A DNA stretch of 64,000 bases. It comes from Rhizosphaericola mali. Lineage in GTDB: Bacteria; Bacteroidota; Bacteroidia; Chitinophagales; Chitinophagaceae. Where the stretch lies: positions 806,001-870,000 of the forward strand of contig NZ_CP044016.1 in assembly GCF_004337365.2 (NCBI RefSeq). Reading direction: 5' to 3'. The notes below the pieces were generated by a model. That model worked only from the letters and a program-made list of their open reading frames with translations. It was not told where the DNA came from and ran no database searches. Each line of letters begins with the position of its first letter. Positions within the stretch are counted from its first letter, which is position 1. A program made the translations under genes and the position numbers. This document shows, piece by piece, positions 46,637 through 55,307 of this stretch.

Positions 46637-47224
46637 TTAAGCTTTCCATAGTTTTTCCAAATCGCCATTTTTTCCCATAAATGGATCGGTTACAGGAAAT
46701 TTTACTGCGGCAATATTTTTATCTGTCTGAGGTCTTTCTCCTTTTTCTCCTCTATTCAAATCCGGACTCAAGCCATTGGGATACGCACCTAGAACGGTAA
46801 AATTGTCAGAGTGACTTATGCATTTATGACCTACTCCTGCTGGGATAACTATTACATCGCCCGCTTGTACATTGACTTTTTGCCCTTTTTCACCACCTAA
46901 ATGCAAAAGCGCGTTACCAGAAAATACACCTAGAACTTCATGTGTATTACTATGATAATGATGGAATGGATAGACGCCCCAACGCCAAGTATTGGTCCAA
47001 TTATTTTCTGCAAATTTTTGCTCAATCCAATCTCCTGGATTCGAAGTATTTGCGTTGAAAGCTTGTTTGTACAACAACAAAGGAAATTTGCTGTTTGGAA
47101 TCATGCCATCATCCTTGAAATATAAAGTAACTGGAGCTGTCGGCATAGCAGAGAGATTTTTAGTTAAAAAAATCCCAGAAACAAGAATCGTACAATTTTT
47201 TATAAATTCATTTCTATTCATCAT
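46637..47224 (-). CDS. Exported cupin-domain protein
   Basis: A 195-residue protein with a signal-like N-terminus ('NRNEFIKNCTILVSGIFLTKNLSA') and a single cupin barrel around residues 85-150. The first cupin motif is 'HHYHSNTHEVLGVFSG' (His/His/Glu metal ligands) and the second is 'VQAGDVIVIPAGVGHKCIS' (His). The specific reaction is unknown; sugar-binding or dioxygenase-like roles are possible. Preceded by a terminator that separates it from yajQ. Confidence 0.8.
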   Translation of the reverse strand: MMNRNEFIKNCTILVSGIFLTKNLSAMPTAPVTLYFKDDGMIPNSKFPLLLYKQAFNANTSNPGDWIEQKFAENNWTNTWRWGVYPFHHYHSNTHEVLGVFSGNALLHLGGEKGQKVNVQAGDVIVIPAGVGHKCISHSDNFTVLGAYPNGLSPDLNRGEKGERPQTDKNIAAVKFPVTDPFMGKNGDLEKLWKA

Positions 47225-47302
47225 CTCTTGTTTAAAGGTTTAAATTACTAACGCTGTTAAAATAGAAATGTTGAGTATGTTTTTGTTAAAAAAAAATTAA
47301 TG

Positions 47303-47330
47303 AAAAAGGCACTATAAGAAGTGCCTTTTT
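47303..47330 (-). terminator. Terminator after yajQ
   Basis: A5, GGCACT (47308-47313), 6-base loop, AGTGCC (47320-47325), T5; placed 4 bp after the yajQ stop codon on the minus strand. Confidence 0.88.
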
Positions 47331-47333
47331 GAA

Positions 47334-47822
47334 TTATTTCATATTTACAAATTGCAGTGGAATTTCCAAATTAGAACCGCGTAATAAGGCGATTACTTCT
47401 TGCAAATCATCAATTTTTTTGCCCGTAACGCGTACAATATCATCCATAATCGCTGCTTGTACTTTGAGTTTACTGTCTTTGATTAATTTTACAATTTCCT
47501 TTGCTTTACTTTGTTCCAAGCCATTTTTAACAGGGATTTCTTTTTTGACAACTTTGCCGCTTGGATAAGATTCCTTATCAAAATTGTAAGCGCTGGCATC
47601 GATACCTTGTTTTATGGAACGACTGATAATTACATCAATTACTTGTTTCATTTTCATGTCGCTTTCAACAGAAACTTTAACCAAGTATTCTTTTTTATCC
47701 AATTCAATCTCGACTGGAGAGCCTTTGAAATCATATCTTCCGTCTAGTTCTTTTCTAACTGTGTTGATGGCGTTGTCCAAAGTTTGCACGTCTACTTTGC
47801 TTGCTATATCAAATGATGGCAT
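47334..47822 (-). CDS. yajQ: YajQ-family nucleotide-binding protein
   Basis: A 162-residue protein with the family start 'MPSFDIASKVDVQTLDNAINTVRKELDGRYDFKGS' and 'IKDSKLKVQAAIMDDIVRVTGKKIDDLQEVI' near the end; length is exactly typical. YajQ proteins bind nucleotides, and in Xanthomonas a homologue binds cyclic di-GMP and acts with a transcription factor; in other bacteria the role is unclear. Single-gene unit. Confidence 0.95.
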   Translation of the reverse strand: MPSFDIASKVDVQTLDNAINTVRKELDGRYDFKGSPVEIELDKKEYLVKVSVESDMKMKQVIDVIISRSIKQGIDASAYNFDKESYPSGKVVKKEIPVKNGLEQSKAKEIVKLIKDSKLKVQAAIMDDIVRVTGKKIDDLQEVIALLRGSNLEIPLQFVNMK

Positions 47823-47861
47823 AAATTTCTATTTAGTGAAAATGCAAAAATAAGCAATCTA

Positions 47862-47896
47862 TTAAAAAAGAAAAAGCAGAGGTAGAAACCTCCGCT
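47862..47896 (-). terminator. Terminator after the receptor gene at 47.9-50.4 kb
   Basis: On the minus strand, AGCGGAGGT (47896-47888) pairs with ACCTCTGCT (47883-47875) with one wobble, followed by a T-rich tract to about 47862. Confidence 0.8.
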
Positions 47897-47920
47897 CGTG
47901 ATTAACACATGAGAAAATTT

Positions 47921-50368
47921 TTATTTCGATTTAATCCTGCTGCTTTCGTCGTCTGCAGCCGTATTATTGTGACTTCTTGTTTGAATTTTACCTTTTTTAA
48001 ATCTCCAAGTAAACGAAATATTGACTCTTCTGGAATCCCATCTATTGGAAACATAGGTGTTGATATTGCCATAATTGATATTGACATTGGATTTTTGCAT
48101 TCTGAAAATATCATTGACATTTACCTTAATCGTTGCGTTATTATTGAAAATATTTTTTTGTATACCTGTATTGATTTGATATTGAGGTTTGATGTCAAAT
48201 AATCCCCAAATTAATGCAGAATGATAATTACCACTTAACTCTGCTTTGAATCCTTTAGGTAAAGTAAATGTGTTGGTGCCGTTGTAAATAAGCGTATTTT
48301 TTCTCAAATTCACTGGCGCATCTAAGTAAGAACCATCAATATAGTTACGCATTAAAATGATTGAATTATTGGTAGACCACCATTTCGTTACATTGAAATT
48401 TAAAGAAGTTGTCAAGGTAATATTCTTTGTTGTATTGACATTCTGTTTGGTTTGATAGGTCACTTTAGTCGCATCATCTTGAATTAAAACATCAGAAATT
48501 ACATCAGAGGTGTGTGTATAGTTCAATGAAGTTACTAACCATGTTTTGTAAGCGTAAGATACTTCACCCGAATTGGTAATTTGTGGTTGTAAAAACGGAT
48601 TGCCTTGAGAATAAGTGTACGGATCCAAATAGTATAAAAACGGATTCAAGTCTTGATAGTCTGGACGATCAATACGCCTATTATAGGTAAATCCCAAAGT
48701 GTGATTTTCTTTGATTTTCTTTTGGATAAATACCGTTGGAAATAATTTGAAATAGTTTCTATGCACAGTCGAGTCATTGCTATATTGATGTCCTTTGGAT
48801 ACTGTTTGCTCGCCACGTAAACCTAATTGGATAGACCAACCTTTTTCGAATTCTTGATTATAGTTGACATATGCAGCATTGATATTTTCCGTGTATTTAA
48901 AATGATTGGTGATGGTACTATCCACTACATAGTTATTATCTATCTGATTGTAATAATGGACATCATTATCCGAAGTGACATAGCTAGATTTCAAACCAGC
49001 TTCGATTTTTGCTTTGTTTTTTAATGGTTTGGAAAAATCAATTTTGCCTGTTTTGATATTGATTAAGGATGGTAAATTTCCAATTCTGTTGAGTGGATTG
49101 AGTCCGTCTATTGAAGGTAATAGATTGTTCTCTGCATCGTATTTACTCGTTTCATAGTATTGATCACTTTTACTATTAAATCTTGAGTAGGCAAAATCTC
49201 CCATGATATATGCGCCATTATTATCCAGATCATGTTTATAGTTAACGTCATAAGTCATACTATTCCATTTCCCAGAAGAGTTACTGTTTGTAACGGCAGT
49301 AGAGTCTAATTGATTATTGGATAAAAATTTAGTTGTATTGTTTCCCTTTTCGGAATTAGGATTGATAACACCATTAACCATCACGCCGATAGTATTCGTT
49401 GAGTCTAGATAATAGTCCGCACCCACTTTGAAATTATGACTCTTCCATTTGCTTACATTATAGGCATTTTGTGGGCTATTGACTGCACTTGTAGTGGTTG
49501 ATTCAGCAAAATCTCTATTTATATAATTACTATTCCAACTTTTTCCATTATAAAAACTATAATTTCCGTAAAGATTTAATTTACCATTTCTATAGTTCAT
49601 ATCTCCACCTATATTTTGACGAGCAAAACGCCCTTGACCATAACCAGTAGTTAATGAACCGTTGAATCCTTTGGCTTTATTTTTCTTGGTGACGATATTG
49701 ATAATGCCCGCGTTACCAGCTGCATCATATTGTGCAGACGGATGTGTCATCACCTCAATCGTTTGTATCGTACTAGCATCCATACTTTTGAGTAAATTGG
49801 CTAATTGATCCCCAGATAAATAGGTATTTTTCCCATCAATATATATCATAACGCCGCTCTTTCCTTGCAGATTGACTCTGTTATTGCCGTTATCTACAAC
49901 TACTCCTGGTACTTTATCCAAAACATCCCAAACTGTATTCCCCACTGCGACAATACTATTGGCGATATTGACGACTGTTTTGTCGATTTTTTGTTCGATA
50001 AAAGGTTTTTTTGTGGATACCGCAACAGCCGTAAGGTCTGCGGCAGTATTTGTAAGGTAGATTTCAGGTAAATTGAAAACTGATCCTTTTTTCAAATTAA
50101 TACTATCGGAATAAAAGTCTTTGTATCCCAAAGATTGTACTTGTATTTTATATGCTCCAATAGTTGGCGCTTGTATTTTGAATACGCCGCTATCATTGGT
50201 CAAGGAAGCTTTGATGATAGAGGAGTCTTTCGTGGAAATTAAATTTATAGATGCGTGATCTACATTTCCAGTGGCAGATTTTACATTTCCTGTGATTGTT
50301 TGTGCATTTGCATAATTAATAAGCATTCCAAAGCAACATATATATATAGTAAGAAGCAAATTTTTCAT
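47921..50368 (-). CDS. TonB-receptor-like outer-membrane beta-barrel protein (OMP_b-brl_3 type)
   Basis: An 815-residue protein: signal peptide (1-22, …NYANA before Gln), carboxypeptidase-regulatory-like domain (about 24-105, 'ITGNVKSATGNVDHASINLIS'), plug-like region (about 115-235, 'VWDVLDKVPGVVVDNGNNRVNLQGKSGVMIYIDGK', 'PSAQYDAAGNAGIINIVTKKN') and a C-terminal barrel with a short polar tail. It is a paralogue of the protein at 20.7-23.1 kb. Upstream lies an inverted repeat matching the padR operator with one mismatch, suggesting PadR-type control and a link to envelope stress. Ligand unknown. Confidence 0.87.
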   Translation of the reverse strand: MKNLLLTIYICCFGMLINYANAQTITGNVKSATGNVDHASINLISTKDSSIIKASLTNDSGVFKIQAPTIGAYKIQVQSLGYKDFYSDSINLKKGSVFNLPEIYLTNTAADLTAVAVSTKKPFIEQKIDKTVVNIANSIVAVGNTVWDVLDKVPGVVVDNGNNRVNLQGKSGVMIYIDGKNTYLSGDQLANLLKSMDASTIQTIEVMTHPSAQYDAAGNAGIINIVTKKNKAKGFNGSLTTGYGQGRFARQNIGGDMNYRNGKLNLYGNYSFYNGKSWNSNYINRDFAESTTTSAVNSPQNAYNVSKWKSHNFKVGADYYLDSTNTIGVMVNGVINPNSEKGNNTTKFLSNNQLDSTAVTNSNSSGKWNSMTYDVNYKHDLDNNGAYIMGDFAYSRFNSKSDQYYETSKYDAENNLLPSIDGLNPLNRIGNLPSLINIKTGKIDFSKPLKNKAKIEAGLKSSYVTSDNDVHYYNQIDNNYVVDSTITNHFKYTENINAAYVNYNQEFEKGWSIQLGLRGEQTVSKGHQYSNDSTVHRNYFKLFPTVFIQKKIKENHTLGFTYNRRIDRPDYQDLNPFLYYLDPYTYSQGNPFLQPQITNSGEVSYAYKTWLVTSLNYTHTSDVISDVLIQDDATKVTYQTKQNVNTTKNITLTTSLNFNVTKWWSTNNSIILMRNYIDGSYLDAPVNLRKNTLIYNGTNTFTLPKGFKAELSGNYHSALIWGLFDIKPQYQINTGIQKNIFNNNATIKVNVNDIFRMQKSNVNINYGNINTYVSNRWDSRRVNISFTWRFKKGKIQTRSHNNTAADDESSRIKSK

Positions 50369-50391
50369 TGTGTTAATATTTTATTCTGATA

Positions 50392-50420
50392 CAAAGTAAG
50401 GTACTTTGCTTAACATAGTA
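50392..50420 (-). promoter_or_regulatory. Receptor promoter region with PadR-like operator
   Basis: TACTTTG (50402-50408), 5-bp spacer, CATAGTA (50414-50420): an inverted repeat with one mismatch and the same 7-5-7 layout as the padR operator at 17204-17222. Adjacent 50392-50398 on the minus strand reads TACTTTG, a one-base-short version of the -7 element. Both sites share the adjoining TGATACAAAG string on the plus strand. Confidence 0.5.
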
Positions 50421-50567
50421 CTTGGTTTATTGTATTAATGGTTTAAAAACGTGATAAATGGAAATTGGGGTAAATTTTTAGTTAAATAAATGCGGATATA
50501 TAGTAAGACGCAGCAAGGAAAAATAGGTTACAAAAAAAGTAAAATAGTATTTCATTATCTTTAGCCG

Positions 50568-51065
50568 ATGAAGGAAAAAGCATTAGAAAAGATAAAAGTA
50601 TTTGTATTTGATGTAGATGGAGTATTGACAGAGGGAAGTTTGATCTTGTTGCCAGATGGTACACAAGCGCGTGTGATGAATGTTAAAGATGGCTTCGGAT
50701 TGCAAGAAGCATTGAATATGGGATTTGAAATTGTTATTATTTCCAAAGGAAATTCTCCGGAAGTGACGAAGAGATTGAATCTATTAGGCGTGAAGCATGT
50801 GTATATGCAAGAGCATAATAAGATCAAAAGATTGGAGGATGTGTTGGATAGTTTGGGGTATACTTTTGAAAATGCTATTTATATAGGTGATGATATTCCA
50901 GATATTGAATGTATCAAAACCGTGGGATACTCTGCTTGTCCATTGGATGCGGTGGAAGAAGTGCAAGATGCAGTGGATTTTATCATTCCGGTTTTAGGTG
51001 GGAGAGGTGTAGCAAGACATATTATCAAAAAAGTATTGACTGCTCAAGGAAAATGGAAATATTAG
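50568..51065 (+). CDS. kdsC: 3-deoxy-D-manno-octulosonate 8-phosphate phosphatase
   Basis: A 165-residue HAD-superfamily phosphatase without cap. The catalytic motif I 'FVFDVDGVLTEGS' has Asp15/Asp17, motif II is in 'IVIISKGNS', Lys in 'LGVKHVYM', and motif III is 'IYIGDDIPDIEC'; the end 'GGRGVARHIIKKVL' is the KdsC C-terminal signature. It makes free KDO from the product of KdsA, which is encoded at 12.9 kb. A similar KdsC-like domain is found in other sugar-nucleotide enzymes, but length and tail support KdsC. The prenyltransferase and maf follow on the same strand. Confidence 0.92.
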   Translation: MKEKALEKIKVFVFDVDGVLTEGSLILLPDGTQARVMNVKDGFGLQEALNMGFEIVIISKGNSPEVTKRLNLLGVKHVYMQEHNKIKRLEDVLDSLGYTFENAIYIGDDIPDIECIKTVGYSACPLDAVEEVQDAVDFIIPVLGGRGVARHIIKKVLTAQGKWKY

Positions 51066-51120
51066 TTGGAATAAATGATTTAATTTTAATAAAGAATAGC
51101 TCAATTAAAATGTAGGAATT

Positions 51121-52056
51121 TTGAAAAGATTCAAAGCCTTTTTTCAACTGATTAGGTTGCCAAATTTGGTTTTTATAGCCCTGACTCAAATACTATTTCA
51201 CTTTTTTGTCATTCGACCAGTGTTGGATAAAGGTCATATTATTTCTTCTTTGCGAGGACATAATTTGGCGATTTTGATATTTGCTACGATTTCCATTACG
51301 GCTGCTGGATTTATCATTAATGATTATTTTGACCTTAATGGTGATCTTATTCGTCGTTCCAAAAGTGTCGTCATCGGTAAATACATACATCGACATTGGG
51401 CCTTAGCATGCCATATTACGATGTCTTTATTTGGTATAGCTTTGGGATTTTATTTGGATTTTACGAGTACGATTTATTTTCTTGGGTTATTTAATTTCTG
51501 TTGTACATTTTTACTATTTGTATATTCCATCGCATTGAAAAAGCGACCATTATTGGGAAATGTATTGATTTCTTTATTGACATCTTGGGTGATTATCGTA
51601 TGTACTTGGTGCGAAACTTTGGGTATTTATCATTCGGGAAATATCGTTGATGCGAGTAAGATTACCAGATTGACCTTGATGTACGCGGGATTTGCATTTA
51701 TCATTTCCATAATACGAGAGGCGTTAAAAGATTTAGAAGATATTGATATTGATCGAAAATTGAAGTATGACACGATGCCTATCAAATGGGGCGTCAACGC
51801 ATCAAGAGTTTTTATAATAGTTTGGATGATTGTGATGATCGGCGCATTGTCAGCCTTTTTCTTTTATTTATTAATTATCAAGCGTTGGATTGGAGCAGGA
51901 TATTGTGCTGTGTTTTTGATAGCACCGATGTTGATTTTGTTTTTCAAATTTTTGAAAGCAAAAAATCGCAAAGATTTCAAATGGGTACGTTCCAAAATAA
52001 AATGGGTGATGTTGCTCGGTATACTTTCTATGTTAATTATTCAATCTAAATATTAA
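51121..52056 (+). CDS. UbiA-family prenyltransferase
   Basis: A 311-residue membrane protein with eight to nine helices. The first Asp-rich motif is N-D-Y-F-D-L-N-G-D (about 67-75) and the second is 'DLEDIDIDRKLKYDTMPIKWG' (near 203-222, with YDTxPI), the two Mg2+-diphosphate sites of the family. It transfers a prenyl chain to an unknown acceptor; Bacteroidota proteins of this sort are often annotated geranylgeranylglycerol-phosphate geranylgeranyltransferase, but MenA is not excluded. The start is a TTG at 51121; no ATG lies in a suitable upstream place (an ATG at about 51111 is followed by a stop). Its stop overlaps the maf start (TAATG). Confidence 0.85.
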   Translation: MKRFKAFFQLIRLPNLVFIALTQILFHFFVIRPVLDKGHIISSLRGHNLAILIFATISITAAGFIINDYFDLNGDLIRRSKSVVIGKYIHRHWALACHITMSLFGIALGFYLDFTSTIYFLGLFNFCCTFLLFVYSIALKKRPLLGNVLISLLTSWVIIVCTWCETLGIYHSGNIVDASKITRLTLMYAGFAFIISIIREALKDLEDIDIDRKLKYDTMPIKWGVNASRVFIIVWMIVMIGALSAFFFYLLIIKRWIGAGYCAVFLIAPMLILFFKFLKAKNRKDFKWVRSKIKWVMLLGILSMLIIQSKY

Positions 52057-52640
52057 TGATTTCCAATTTCCCTCCGATTATACTTGCATCTCAATCGCCT
52101 CGACGCAAAAAGATATTGGAATTGGCCAATGTTCCTTTTGATGTTGTAGTGAGTCATAGTGATGAAAATTTTCCATCAGAATTAGCGCCCGAATTAGTAC
52201 CGGTTTTTATTGCAAAAAATAAAGCCATTGCAGTTTGGGAAAAAATCAATGCGAAAAAAGATGCTATTGTAATTGCTGCAGATACGGTAGTAATTGTGGA
52301 TGGAAATATCTTAGGCAAACCAAAAGATCGAGCTGAAGCAATTGCGTTTTTGGAATCTATGTCTGGTAAAAATCATGCTGTCGTAACGGGTGTATTTCTA
52401 TTAAGTAAGGAAAAAGAAGAACGTTTTTTTGAAGAGACTAAAGTTTATTTTAAAAAGTTGACTTTGGAAGAAATTGAATATTATGTGGATCGTTTTCAAC
52501 CATATGACAAGGCGGGTGCTTATGGTATCCAAGAATGGATTGGGTTGATAGGAATTGAGAAAATTGATGGAGATTTTTATAATGTTATGGGATTGCCAGC
52601 CAATAAATTACTACAAACATTGGAAGCATTTATTGGCTAG
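52056..52640 (+). CDS. maf: Maf-family nucleoside triphosphate pyrophosphatase
   Basis: A 194-residue protein with the Maf signature 'IILASQSPRRKKILELANVPFDVV' at the start, the catalytic 'AADTVVIVDGNILGKPKDRAEA' (Asp in ADT) and 'YDKAGAYGIQEW' near 150. It hydrolyses non-canonical or canonical NTPs (dTTP/UTP type for this subgroup) and is linked to septum control. The start ATG shares one base with the prenyltransferase stop codon, so the two are translationally coupled. Confidence 0.94.
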   Translation: MISNFPPIILASQSPRRKKILELANVPFDVVVSHSDENFPSELAPELVPVFIAKNKAIAVWEKINAKKDAIVIAADTVVIVDGNILGKPKDRAEAIAFLESMSGKNHAVVTGVFLLSKEKEERFFEETKVYFKKLTLEEIEYYVDRFQPYDKAGAYGIQEWIGLIGIEKIDGDFYNVMGLPANKLLQTLEAFIG

Positions 52641-52656
52641 TTTCCACATGTAAATA

Positions 52657-53427
52657 TTAAGGAATATTGCGTACCCAAATATTTCTATAACTCAATGGTT
52701 TGCTTTTATCACCATGCGCTTGCAATTTGATAGCAGATTTTCCATGAGATTTGTAATAAGGTTTTCCAATATAACGCGTTTCACCAGTTAATTCGTAGTG
52801 ATCTTGTACCAAAACGCCATTAAAAAGAACCGTAACATTTGCCTTTTTATCTACGGTTCCATCCGTATTAAAAGTAGGCGCATGCCAAATAATATCATAA
52901 AATTGCCACTCTCCAACGGGCAACGCAGGATTGACAATTGGAATGGCTTGTTTGTATATAGAGCCCGCCTGTCCATTGGTATAGGTTTTATTATCGTAAG
53001 AATCCAAAATTTGTAATTCGTACCCATTGTCACCATCACCTGTCGAGGCAAGGAATACCCCGCTGTTACCACGAGCTTGACCAGTGCCATCAATATCTTT
53101 GGGAATTTTCCATTCCAAATGCAATTGATAATTGCCAAATTTTTCTTTCGTTTGGATATTTCCTTCTTGTTTGTTGACCGTTAATATTCCTTTGGATACA
53201 ATCCAATTTGCGGGTTGTCCAGGTTTATTGACATCTTCCCATTGACTCAGATCCGTTCCATTAAATAATTGAATGGCGTCAGAGGGTGCACTTCCAATTG
53301 TTTTTCCGGGCGTAACTTTTGCCGGAACGGGCGAATAAACCTCTGTATCTTCTGGCTTTTGTGCAAAAATATTAGTGGAAATTCCCAACATGAATAAACT
53401 GCTTAATCCTACGTATTTTAAATTCAT
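52657..53427 (-). CDS. Exported DUF1080 (3-keto-disaccharide hydrolase type) protein
   Basis: A 256-residue exported protein (signal peptide 1-22, …TNIFA before Gln) with one DUF1080 domain: 'IQLFNGTDLSQWEDVN', 'LHLEWKIPKDIDGTGQARGNSGVFLAS', 'YELQILDSYDNKTYTNGQAGSIYKQ', 'WQFYDIIWHAPTF' and 'GKSAIKLQAHGDKSKPLSYRNIWVR'. The fold is a concanavalin-like beta sandwich; some members hydrolyse 3-keto-glycosides. It is the second gene of a pair with the sugar isomerase-like gene (6-bp gap), consistent with sugar conversion in the periplasm. Confidence 0.9.
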   Translation of the reverse strand: MNLKYVGLSSLFMLGISTNIFAQKPEDTEVYSPVPAKVTPGKTIGSAPSDAIQLFNGTDLSQWEDVNKPGQPANWIVSKGILTVNKQEGNIQTKEKFGNYQLHLEWKIPKDIDGTGQARGNSGVFLASTGDGDNGYELQILDSYDNKTYTNGQAGSIYKQAIPIVNPALPVGEWQFYDIIWHAPTFNTDGTVDKKANVTVLFNGVLVQDHYELTGETRYIGKPYYKSHGKSAIKLQAHGDKSKPLSYRNIWVRNIP

Positions 53428-53433
53428 AATCCG

Positions 53434-54336
53434 TTATTTATTGGTTATAAGATTGGATTTGATGTATTTAATACTTTCCGCAATAGCTAATTTGGGTGGA
53501 ACGTTTGCAGAAAACGCTTCTTGTTCTACAAAGAAATTTTTAAATCCTGCTTCTTTTTTATGTTTAAATATTTCTTTGAAATCAATAATTCCTTGTCCAA
53601 CAACACAAGATTCTCTTGGTGGTACGACGTGCATATCTTTGATATGCCACATTGGAAATCTATTGGGATATTGTTGGAAATATTTCAATGGGTCGCGACC
53701 GGCATAGACTACCCAATAAATATCCATTTCAAAATCAACTAAACTAGGATCGGTATCCGAAAGCATTACATCATAACCAATCGTATTGCCTTTACTATCT
53801 TGAGAAAATCCGTATTGTTGAAATTCGAAATTATGATTGTGATACGCCAATTTTAAACCTGCATTTTTACAAGCTTCTCCGGCTTTATTTAATCTTTCGG
53901 AAAATTTTTGAAAATCTTCTAAGGATTTTCTGGCAGATTCATCAATCCAAGGAATGGTAACGTAGTCGTGCTGCAATGTTTTGGCCGTCTCAATAACTTT
54001 GGATAAGTCATCAGCATTGTCTTTATATAAATAATCTGCAAGACTATAGTGGGCACTTGTGGATTTTAAGTTGAAACTTTTGAGCCAGCCTGCCACTTCT
54101 GCAATGCTGTGTCCAAAGTATTTCCCATCACTATATCCAAACAATTCCACATTGGTATAGCCAATACTAGAAATATATTGCAAACTCGCTTTTAAATCTT
54201 GTGCCGCATCTTCCTTAATGGAATAAAGTTGCACACCGATCAATTCTTTACTTTTTTCAAAAATACTTTTCTTGTTTAGAAATGCACCCGCAGTCAATAC
54301 GCCGGAGTTTCTAATGAAATGACGTCTACTAGTCAT
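53434..54336 (-). CDS. Exported sugar phosphate isomerase/epimerase-like TIM-barrel protein
   Basis: A 300-residue TIM-barrel protein of the AP-endonuclease-2/xylose-isomerase-like superfamily. The N-terminus 'TSRRHFIRNSGVLTAGAFL' has a twin-Arg pattern (S-R-R-H-F-I), suggesting Tat export. Metal-site segments include 'LAYHNHNFEF' (His/Glu), 'VDFEMDIYWVVYAG' and 'FPMWHIKDMHV'. Cotranscribed with the DUF1080 protein. In this phylum such pairs belong to 3-keto-sugar or inositol-type pathways; the exact substrate is unknown. Confidence 0.87.
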   Translation of the reverse strand: MTSRRHFIRNSGVLTAGAFLNKKSIFEKSKELIGVQLYSIKEDAAQDLKASLQYISSIGYTNVELFGYSDGKYFGHSIAEVAGWLKSFNLKSTSAHYSLADYLYKDNADDLSKVIETAKTLQHDYVTIPWIDESARKSLEDFQKFSERLNKAGEACKNAGLKLAYHNHNFEFQQYGFSQDSKGNTIGYDVMLSDTDPSLVDFEMDIYWVVYAGRDPLKYFQQYPNRFPMWHIKDMHVVPPRESCVVGQGIIDFKEIFKHKKEAGFKNFFVEQEAFSANVPPKLAIAESIKYIKSNLITNK

Positions 54337-54410
54337 ATGGCTTATTTTGATTAAAAATTACAATTGTGCTTGTAAGGTAATTAATAATCTACAAATTGCC
54401 AATTGAAAAG

Positions 54411-55235
54411 TTAATAGTACTTTTTATATAAACAATAAATAATCTTGATGTCGTCAGGGTTCAAAGTCGATTCTGGAACACCTTTATGCTCAAAATGTAA
54501 CTTGAATGCATCGAATGCTTTCGTTGTGTCAGATACGTTATAGCCAATTATCCGAAGTGCTTCTATCGGGTCAAATCCTATAGGAACTTGTACATTCGTC
54601 GTGTCATTATACCAAAATCCATAACCATTGTCTGCCAATTTTTTCCAAGGGAAAAATGCACTTGGATCTACTTTACGGCCTGGCGCAATATCTGAGTGTC
54701 CAATGAAATTGGCCGTTGGGATATTGTATGTTTTTTTCAAATAACCCAATAATTTCAACAAACTATTAATCTGTGGATCGCTGAATACTTCCGTGCCGTT
54801 ATTATCTAATTCTATTCCGATGGATTCGGAATTAATATCTGTAATATTTCCCCATTTAGAAATGCCCGCATGCCATGCACGTAAATAATCGTTGAGCATG
54901 TGTTGCACATCGCCATTTCTACTAATGACATAATGTGCACTCGTCTGTGTTTTGGGATTTCTGAATGTATTAAATGTTTCTTCGCTACTATTTTGCGCTG
55001 TATGATGGATAATTACCATGTTTGGCTTACGCAAATTAAAATTGGTCGTTCCCAGCCAATGATCTGTCAGCAAAATAGAATCCGCGCCTTTTCTTAACAC
55101 GGGTGGATTCTTAATGGTATCAGCAAAAGTAGCGGCTTCCTGTTTGTAAGTCTTGTTTTCTTTCGTGTATAATTTGGGAGAGCAGCCAAGAACAGAAACA
55201 CTAAGAAGTGTGAGTATAGAATTAAATAATTTCAT
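54411..55235 (-). CDS. N-acetylmuramoyl-L-alanine amidase lipoprotein (Amidase_2)
   Basis: A 274-residue lipoprotein (lipobox …SVLGC, Cys18). The Amidase_2 domain spans about 70-205; zinc ligands appear as His77 or His78 in 'VIIHHTAQ' and His180 in 'FIGHSDIAPGRKVDPSAFFPW', with Asp190 as the third. 'RAWHAGISKWGNI' and 'ESIGIELDNNG' are further family motifs. It cuts the amide bond between muramic acid and the peptide stem, for cell wall turnover or recycling of fragments such as anhydro-muropeptides. Alone, near the PorP gene on the same strand. Confidence 0.93.
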   Translation of the reverse strand: MKLFNSILTLLSVSVLGCSPKLYTKENKTYKQEAATFADTIKNPPVLRKGADSILLTDHWLGTTNFNLRKPNMVIIHHTAQNSSEETFNTFRNPKTQTSAHYVISRNGDVQHMLNDYLRAWHAGISKWGNITDINSESIGIELDNNGTEVFSDPQINSLLKLLGYLKKTYNIPTANFIGHSDIAPGRKVDPSAFFPWKKLADNGYGFWYNDTTNVQVPIGFDPIEALRIIGYNVSDTTKAFDAFKLHFEHKGVPESTLNPDDIKIIYCLYKKYY

Positions 55236-55307
55236 GATACTAATTGGACGGTGAAGCTATTAAAAGATTTATTTGAAAAAAAATAATTTCTCAAAAAATC
55301 TACGCTT

